A DNA stretch of 11,308 nt. Source: DATJUF01 sp035524095. GTDB lineage: Bacteria > Desulfobacterota > Binatia > Binatales > Binataceae. A program made the position numbers and the translations under genes. Positions 7,493 through 11,308 of the stretch are shown one piece after another (position 1 is the stretch's first letter; every line of letters begins with the position of its first letter). The notes under the pieces were generated by a model. That model did no database searches. It had not been told where the DNA came from and saw nothing but the letters and a program-made list of their open reading frames with translations. The stretch spans positions 1-11,308 of the forward strand of contig DATKPK010000219.1 in the NCBI GenBank assembly GCA_035524095.1, given 5' to 3'.

Positions 7493-8281
7493 TGGAGTGA
7501 ACGATACCGGATCGCCGACCCGAATCGTACCGCCGGCGGCGACGGCGGCGAATACGCCGACGTAGGCCTGATGGTGTTGAAAGGCGGTGCGCAGAATCGA
7601 GGGGTCGTGGGGCAATTCGCCCTGCGGATGAGTCGTAATGGCGCATCGGATGGCAGGCCGAATGCCGGCGATGCGGACGTCACAGCCAATCGTCAGCGTG
7701 CCATCGAGCCATTGATCTTCAAGGAAACCGGGGGCGGCCGAGCCGGTATCGATGAAGATGTTGGCGCGAAAGCGGCGAGGATCGAAATCGGCGGTGCCAC
7801 CTTGAAGATTGCGCAGATGGGCGAGCGTGCCGGTCGCGACGATATGGATTACGTCCTCATCGAAGAAGTCGCGGCTCGGCGGGAGACCGTCACCCCGCAT
7901 GATCGCCTCGAATTCCTGCGGCGTCGGGCGGCCCGTACGGACGCGTTCGAGGCGGACCTCTCGTCTCAAAAACTTCGAGAGCATCGCAGGAGCTTCAGGG
8001 TCATCCGCTGCCACGATACCGCCGTCAGGCAATTCGATTAGAACCCGCGCGCCGGGGTCGTCGGCAGGATCTGCCGCATAGCGTGACTTCAGTGCGAGGA
8101 GCATCGGCCATGCACGCGCGCTCATCACGCCACCATACTTGAGCTCGCGCAAGGCCCACTGGCGGTCACCGAGAACGCCGCGTTCGGTAAGTAACGCTTC
8201 AGTCAGTCGCTCACCGCGCGTTGATTTCAATGGGAAGCGCCACAGTGAGCCGACGATTCCAACCTGATAGCTGTTCGCCAC
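7487..8281 (-). CDS. MOSC domain protein (second paralogue)
   Basis: Same two-domain layout as the neighbour at 7287-6442 and clearly homologous: VGSLWRFPLKSTRGERL, GVLGDRQWALRE, VATGTLAHL, DPRRFRANIFIDTG, IRCAITTHPQGELPHDPSILR and IRVGDPVSF. The cysteine at position 213 is conserved with C231 of the first paralogue, supporting Mo-cofactor binding. The pair looks like an old tandem duplication. The start is the weak point. The frame is open much further upstream (an ATG exists at 8599), but that extra stretch of about 106 residues has no domain character and overlaps apparent noncoding structure. The family-like sequence begins just after GTG at 8281-8279, giving 264 residues, close to the 281 of the paralogue. 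No clear ribosome binding site precedes it. Confidence 0.8.
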   Translation of the reverse strand: MANSYQVGIVGSLWRFPLKSTRGERLTEALLTERGVLGDRQWALRELKYGGVMSARAWPMLLALKSRYAADPADDPGARVLIELPDGGIVAADDPEAPAMLSKFLRREVRLERVRTGRPTPQEFEAIMRGDGLPPSRDFFDEDVIHIVATGTLAHLRNLQGGTADFDPRRFRANIFIDTGSAAPGFLEDQWLDGTLTIGCDVRIAGIRPAIRCAITTHPQGELPHDPSILRTAFQHHQAYVGVFAAVAAGGTIRVGDPVSFTPR

Positions 8282-8330
8282 GTTCGTGGGTCCGAGCGAG
8301 AACGTTGGCCGGATTCCTCGCCTCAAGGGC

Positions 8331-8359
8331 AATGTACGTTCGGCATCAAAAGAGCGCAA
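8331..8359 (-). promoter_or_regulatory. Possible promoter for the second MOSC gene
   Basis: On the minus strand, TTGCGC (8359-8354) and TACATT (8336-8331) are separated by 17 bases. Predicted transcription starts near 8324, about 43 bases before the proposed GTG start. Both hexamers are imperfect. If used, it argues against the longer N-terminus that would begin at 8599. Confidence 0.25.
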
Positions 8360-8382
8360 TCGTGCATCATCGAGCGCGAACC

Positions 8383-8456
8383 GGCAATTCGAGCTGCCAA
8401 AGAAGCGGCAATTTGATGCCAACCAGACTTGGCGGTTGCTGCCAAGCTTTTGGCCT
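8383..8456. other. Cluster of interleaved short inverted repeats
   Basis: GGCAA/TTGCC and GCCAA/TTGGC words alternate here in both orientations: GGCAATTCGAGCTGCC at 8383-8398, then GCCAA, TTGGC, GCCAA and TTTGGCC. Several mutually exclusive stems of five to six pairs are possible. On the minus strand this would sit upstream of the second MOSC gene. It could be a structured RNA, protein-binding half-sites, or the remains of a repeat element. No known riboswitch class was recognised. Confidence 0.25.
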
Positions 8457-8689
8457 CGGATCTGCCCCTCCGCCGGAAAAGCTCGAGACTTAATGGCAGG
8501 CACGGCCTTCGCATATGCATCATCAGGTGTTGCTCGAGGCAGGGTAAGGCTTCCGTCGCGTCGCCCATTATGGCTACAGCCGCCTGCCGTCAAGGGCAAC
8601 GACGCGTCAGCAGATGGGCATGGCGTGGTGCGGAGCGAGAGGAGCGCTACGTGCCAGGTCCAAGCGACTTGGGGAGTGTGCTGGCGAAC

Positions 8690-8724
8690 AATAAGGGTTG
8701 CCGTTCATCGCGGCGGCCCTTATT
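8690..8724. terminator. Strong terminator-like hairpin in the intergenic region
   Basis: AATAAGGG at 8690-8697 pairs with CCCTTATT at 8717-8724. The stem continues inward through two G-U pairs and GCCG (8700-8703) with CGGC (8711-8714), closing on a seven-base loop: 14 pairs in all. On the plus strand it is followed by TATTC, and the last arm plus tail is T-rich (TTATTTATT). On the minus strand the 3' arm runs into TTATTGTTC, so it could work both ways. No gene ends nearby on either strand, so what it terminates is unclear. Confidence 0.55.
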
Positions 8725-8910
8725 TATTCAAGATTCAATGCAGGCAAATATCGAATCCTACGTATAGTAGACGCCCGTGTAGGTCAAAGAGGTGCACCGC
8801 CTTCAGCTATCTATGCCTGTGCTTGACGCGCGGCGCGGCGGCTGAGAATCAGTCATAGCACCCATGCTGATCGTCGACGCGATCAAGCACCAAGGGCAGC
8901 ATGACGAGCC

Positions 8911-8914
8911 GAGG
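8911..8914 (+). promoter_or_regulatory. Ribosome binding site that sets the cyclase-family start
   Basis: GAGG lies six bases before the ATG at 8921. The earlier in-frame ATG at 8864 has no Shine-Dalgarno and would place 19 polar residues ahead of the signal peptide, so 8921 is preferred. Confidence 0.65.
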
Positions 8915-8920
8915 ATTATC

Positions 8921-9742
8921 ATGAAGATGCAGCGGGCCAGGCGGTACTACGTATTCCTTCTACTGGGGACGATTGCGGCGATAGCCGCGCTACCGCCTGT
9001 AGCATTCGCTCAAAACGAGTCGCTGGCGGAGGCTTATCGGATAATCGAGTCGAAGCAATTCGTCGATTTGACTCATTCGTTCAGCCCGCTGACGCCTGTC
9101 TGGAGAGGCTTTGGTCAGGCCGCGTTCGCGGCGGCGGCTGATCCAAGTACCGGGCGGCCCTACTCCATCGATCATGACGGCTTTCATGCGACTTACTATG
9201 CGATGGTCGGGCAATATGGCACGCATGTCGATCCGCCGGCGCATTTCGATCCGCATGGCAAGACGATGGACGAACTGCCGCTCAAGCAAATGATTCTGCC
9301 ACTGGTGGTATTCGATATCACGCCGATGCTGGCGAAGGATCCTAATCACGCGCTGACAGTCGACGACATAAAGGCCTGGGAAGCTGTTCATGGGCGAGTA
9401 CCGGCGGGTTCGTTCGCGGCGTTACGAACCGATATGTACAAGGATTGGACGAGTAATCCCGCGCGGTTCAAGCGCTATCCATTTCCCGCATGGTCACTCG
9501 CTGCAATAGAGTTTTTATACGAGCAACGAGGCATAGTGGCCAATGGCCACGAGTCGATGGATACCGATATCACGCCCGGACTCGATTCCGAGACGTGGCT
9601 GCTACGCCACGGCCATTGGCAAATCGAAGTGATGGCAGGGCTCGATAAAGTCCCTGCCACCGGCGCTTTGATCGTAGTTAGCTGGGCGAAACCCGAACAT
9701 GGGCTTGGGTTTCCCGCACGCGCCTTCGCGATTCTGCCGTAG
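8921..9742 (+). CDS. Exported cyclase/kynurenine formamidase-family metal-dependent hydrolase
   Basis: Protein of 273 residues in the cyclase family (Pfam Cyclase, PF04199), which includes bacterial kynurenine formamidase and isatin hydrolase; these hydrolyse amide bonds using divalent metal. The diagnostic motif is QYGTHVDPPAHF at about 98-109, with metal ligands expected at H102, D104 and H108. Conserved FVDLTHSFSP (about 47-56), NGHESMDTD (208-216) and the C-terminal KVPATGALIVVSWAKPEHG block agree. A Sec signal peptide is clear: basic KMQRARR, then a hydrophobic stretch, with likely cleavage after AFA at residue 30, so the enzyme should be periplasmic or secreted. There is no lipobox cysteine. 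The substrate cannot be told from sequence; a cyclic amide, formamide or ester is likely. It is transcribed towards the flavoprotein gene at 10954-9788 and is not in an operon with it. Confidence 0.88.
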   Translation: MKMQRARRYYVFLLLGTIAAIAALPPVAFAQNESLAEAYRIIESKQFVDLTHSFSPLTPVWRGFGQAAFAAAADPSTGRPYSIDHDGFHATYYAMVGQYGTHVDPPAHFDPHGKTMDELPLKQMILPLVVFDITPMLAKDPNHALTVDDIKAWEAVHGRVPAGSFAALRTDMYKDWTSNPARFKRYPFPAWSLAAIEFLYEQRGIVANGHESMDTDITPGLDSETWLLRHGHWQIEVMAGLDKVPATGALIVVSWAKPEHGLGFPARAFAILP

Positions 9743-9751
9743 ATTCCAGCC

Positions 9752-9781
9752 TGGCATTACTCGATTCCCTGAATAATGCCA
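9752..9781. terminator. Inverted repeat between convergent genes, possible two-way terminator
   Basis: TGGCATTA (9752-9759) and TAATGCCA (9774-9781) are a perfect eight-base inverted repeat with a 14-base loop. It lies in the 45-bp gap between the 3' ends of the cyclase-family gene and the convergent flavoprotein gene. Position and symmetry fit a shared terminator, but the stem is moderate in GC and no proper T-run follows on either side. Confidence 0.5.
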
Positions 9782-9787
9782 AATTGC

Positions 9788-10954
9788 TTAGAACATCGGC
9801 TCGTCGGGATCGAGGCCCATCAGCAGCCGCCCGGCAGGACGGTACATACGCAGATGCACAACGCGATGCTGGCAGGCAGTGAGGATATCGCGCATGTCGC
9901 GATCAAGCCTGCCGCTGCGAAAGATCGAACTGGTCGAAGCGGTATCGTAGAGAGTCGAGATGACATTCTTGGCCGACTGATGCGAGTAGGTAATCATCAT
10001 CCGGTATTGCGCGCGTTGCCGCGGCGATAGGCGAGAGCCTTCGGTCAGGGTTTGCCACAGATCCTCCAGCGTGGCGTACACATAAGCGCGGGCGGCGCCG
10101 AGATGAGCCTCGGCCCATGCGATGGTCTCCTGAAATTGGACCTCATCGCGCAGCAGATGGTTACCCGGCATCACACGTTTGCGCAGGCTGACCTCCTCAA
10201 CAAAATCGACGGCGCTCCGAGCGATACCTAACGGAACGCCGGCGTGCGAAACGAGAAAAAGCGGCGGAAAGGCGTAGAGCGGCCCCGTTATTATGGGACG
10301 CTGGGTCATGTCTGCGCTGTCGCTGAAAGGCACGAAGACATTATCGATGACCATGTCGTTGCTGCCAGTTCCGCGCATGCCCGTGGTATCCCAGACATCG
10401 ACGATCGTGGCTTTCGCGGCCGGCACCAGAAGGGCGCGGAATTCCTGATGGCGGCCGACGCGGCGCGGTTCGCCATTCTCGTAAATGGTGGAGCCGCAAA
10501 CGATTGCGCTGGCATGGCGGCATCCGCTGCCGAAGTGAAACGTCCCGCTCACGCGATAGCCGCCATCAACCAAATCGGCGCGTTGAGGCGGCCGCACCTG
10601 GCCTGCGATGACGCTGTCGAAACCGCCGAAAATTCGTTGCGCCGCGTCGGGTTGGAGGAAGGCGCTGAGAAAGCTTCCCGCGCTGGAGATCATCGACAAC
10701 CATCCGACGGAACCCTCGATGCGGGCGAGTTCTTCGACGATGCGCACCTGGCTCATCGGATCGAGTTGCGAGCCGCCGTAGGCGACCGGCACGCCCATCC
10801 GAAAGATGCCGGCGCGCATCAGTTGCTGCGCGAGCTCGGGCGGCAGACGGCGCTCCGCTTCAATCGCGGGCGCGGCCTCGCGGATTTTCGGTTCCAAAGC
10901 TGTGATGGCGTCGAAGATCTCGTGAGCTGTCGGCGAAAGATGATCGGGTTGCAT
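9788..10954 (-). CDS. Acyl-CoA dehydrogenase-fold flavoprotein, probably flavin-dependent monooxygenase type
   Basis: Protein of 388 residues with the three-part acyl-CoA dehydrogenase fold. An N-terminal helical domain (ERRLPPELAQQLMRAGIFRMGVPVAYGG at about 34-61) is followed by the middle beta domain (GGYRVSGTFHFGSGCRHAS at 131-149, TTGMRGTGSNDMVIDNVFVP at 190-209) and a C-terminal helical domain of Acyl-CoA_dh_2 type ending GLDPDEPMF. The segment RDILTACQH at 355-363 resembles the conserved His region of group D flavin monooxygenases such as HsaA, HpaH and DszC, which use reduced flavin from a separate reductase to hydroxylate aromatic or sulfur compounds. No reductase gene is in the window. 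The start is ATG at 10954 because AAGGAG lies eight bases upstream; an in-frame ATG at 11011 has no such support. A true acyl-CoA dehydrogenase is the alternative. Confidence 0.82.
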   Translation of the reverse strand: MQPDHLSPTAHEIFDAITALEPKIREAAPAIEAERRLPPELAQQLMRAGIFRMGVPVAYGGSQLDPMSQVRIVEELARIEGSVGWLSMISSAGSFLSAFLQPDAAQRIFGGFDSVIAGQVRPPQRADLVDGGYRVSGTFHFGSGCRHASAIVCGSTIYENGEPRRVGRHQEFRALLVPAAKATIVDVWDTTGMRGTGSNDMVIDNVFVPFSDSADMTQRPIITGPLYAFPPLFLVSHAGVPLGIARSAVDFVEEVSLRKRVMPGNHLLRDEVQFQETIAWAEAHLGAARAYVYATLEDLWQTLTEGSRLSPRQRAQYRMMITYSHQSAKNVISTLYDTASTSSIFRSGRLDRDMRDILTACQHRVVHLRMYRPAGRLLMGLDPDEPMF

Positions 10955-10962
10955 CGGCGGGA

Positions 10963-10968
10963 CTCCTT
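10963..10968 (-). promoter_or_regulatory. Ribosome binding site for the flavoprotein gene
   Basis: AAGGAG on the minus strand, eight bases before the ATG at 10954. This near-perfect Shine-Dalgarno decides between this start and the in-frame ATG 19 codons upstream at 11011. Confidence 0.7.
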
Positions 10969-10991
10969 GGACGTGCTCAAACTTGGGTAAG

Positions 10992-11018
10992 AATATACTT
11001 GACAACTCCATAGTCCAA
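10992..11018 (-). promoter_or_regulatory. Possible promoter for the flavoprotein gene
   Basis: TTGGAC (11018-11013) and TATATT (10997-10992) read on the minus strand with a 15-base spacer, shorter than ideal. Predicted start near 10985 gives a leader of about 30 bases that includes the AAGGAG site. It overlaps the plus-strand transposase promoter almost completely, so the two genes may interfere with each other. Confidence 0.35.
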
Positions 11019-11027
11019 GCGCATAAT
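10999..11027 (+). promoter_or_regulatory. Near-consensus sigma-70-type promoter for the transposase
   Basis: TTGACA at 10999-11004 is a perfect -35. CATAAT at 11022-11027 matches five of six -10 positions. The spacer is the optimal 17 bases. The expected transcription start, about seven bases past the -10, falls on or next to the A of the transposase ATG at 11035, implying a leaderless or almost leaderless transcript. Confidence 0.6.
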
Positions 11028-11034
11028 CTAAGTC

Positions 11035-11308
11035 ATGGAGCCGACAACCCTTCAAGAAGCGATTGTCTACTTTTCTAGTTCTGAGAACTGCCGCCAGTAT
11101 GTGGTAGCTCGCCGCTGGCCCAATGGCGTGATCTGCCCGCGATGCGGAAGCGACAGCGTAGTATTTCAGCCGAAATACAACCGCTGGCAGTGCAACAAGC
11201 GCCACGACCGACGCCAGTTCACGGTCAAGACTGGAACCATCTTTGAAGATTCGCCTCTCGGCTTGGCCAAGTGGCTCGCCGCCGTGTGGCTTATCGTGAA
11301 CTGCAAGA
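11035..11308 (+). CDS. IS1595-family transposase, N-terminal part only
   Basis: First 91 residues of a transposase; the window ends inside the gene. It carries the N-terminal zinc ribbon typical of IS1595-family transposases: ICPRCGS with C34 and C37, then RWQCNKRH with C53 and H57 as the second ligand pair. The family block QFTVKTGTIFEDSPLGLAKWLAAVWLIV follows at 61-88. The catalytic (ISXO2-like) domain would lie beyond the edge, so intactness cannot be judged. There is no Shine-Dalgarno before the ATG, and the promoter lies so close that translation is probably leaderless. The left terminal inverted repeat of the element should lie between the flavoprotein start at 10954 and this gene, but it cannot be identified without the other end. 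Because the gap is only 80 bp, a domesticated or truncated copy is also possible. Confidence 0.85.
   Translation, partial: MEPTTLQEAIVYFSSSENCRQYVVARRWPNGVICPRCGSDSVVFQPKYNRWQCNKRHDRRQFTVKTGTIFEDSPLGLAKWLAAVWLIVNCK

Larger units (their letters stand above)
8282..8920. other. Long intergenic region without a supportable gene
   Basis: This stretch of 639 bp separates the divergent MOSC and cyclase-family genes. Several reading frames are open on both strands, but their translations are rich in Arg, Ser and Cys, have no recognisable domain, and lack good ribosome binding sites, as expected from chance openness in GC-rich DNA. It holds a possible minus-strand promoter (8331-8359), a cluster of short inverted repeats (8383-8456), a small CCAAG/CTTGG hairpin (8660-8672), a strong terminator-like hairpin (8690-8724), and TATAGT at 8763-8768 as a weak candidate -10 for the downstream gene. 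A noncoding RNA is possible but unproven. Confidence 0.5.

Noticed and set aside
8383..8398. tRNA T-arm-like GGCA-ATTCGAGC-TGCC
   Set aside because: The loop has the wrong length and there is no acceptor stem, anticodon arm or D-arm around it.
8282..8599. N-terminal extension of the second MOSC protein back to an ATG at 8599
   Set aside because: About 106 extra residues have no homology-like pattern, the paralogue lacks them, and they overlap inverted repeats and a candidate promoter. The open frame is probably fortuitous.
8286..8858. Open frame of 190 residues on the plus strand in the gap before the cyclase-family gene
   Set aside because: Composition is unlike the real proteins (rich in Arg, Ser and Cys), it has no ribosome binding site or domain, and it runs through the terminator-like hairpin at 8690-8724.
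8864..8920. Upstream start of the cyclase-family gene at 8864
   Set aside because: There is no Shine-Dalgarno, and it would put a polar, charged 19-residue segment before a well-formed signal peptide that begins at 8921.
10955..11011. Upstream start of the flavoprotein at 11011
   Set aside because: AAGGAG precedes the ATG at 10954, and the extra segment would span the ribosome binding site and the candidate -10 box.
1..11308. CRISPR array, toxin-antitoxin pair, retron or phage defence island
   Set aside because: There are no regularly spaced repeats, no paired small genes and no reverse transcriptase. The addB-addA pair is better explained as general recombination machinery than as a new defence system.

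Overview
The window is GC-rich (about 60% by eye) with densely packed, bacterial-type genes. It reads as a chromosomal stretch from a free-living, probably soil or sediment bacterium. Protein style recalls lineages such as Acidobacteriota or Binatota, but that is an impression and was not tested. No rRNA, tRNA or CRISPR array was seen.

Layout. Positions 1-8281 carry four genes on the minus strand. In transcription order they are two tandem MOSC-domain paralogues (8281-7487 and 7287-6442), an AddB-type protein with an iron-sulfur nuclease domain (6311-3015), and an AddA-type UvrD-family helicase (3018 to the left edge, C-terminus missing). The addB stop and addA start overlap in the four bases TTGA, so the two subunits are probably translationally coupled and act together as a double-strand-break end-processing helicase-nuclease. 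The gaps between the MOSC genes (199 bp) and before addB (130 bp) hold a duplicated palindromic repeat, a consensus -10 box, and a hairpin that ends two bases before the addB ATG.

Positions 8282-8920 hold no gene I can support. They contain closely spaced inverted repeats and a strong terminator-like hairpin at 8690-8724. The next gene on the plus strand (8921-9742) encodes an exported metal-dependent hydrolase of the cyclase/kynurenine formamidase family. It converges on a minus-strand gene (10954-9788) for an acyl-CoA dehydrogenase-fold flavoprotein of the type often acting as a flavin-dependent monooxygenase. A short inverted repeat lies between their 3' ends.

At the right edge a plus-strand gene (11035 onward, cut by the window) encodes the zinc-ribbon N-terminus of an IS1595-type transposase. 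A near-consensus promoter (TTGACA, 17 bp, CATAAT) places its predicted transcript start on or next to the ATG, suggesting a leaderless mRNA.

I found no convincing new multigene system. The most unusual points are the coupled addB-addA pair with a TTG start, the hairpin at the addB start, the diverged tandem MOSC pair, the unexplained 640-bp gap, and the overlapping promoters at the transposase boundary.
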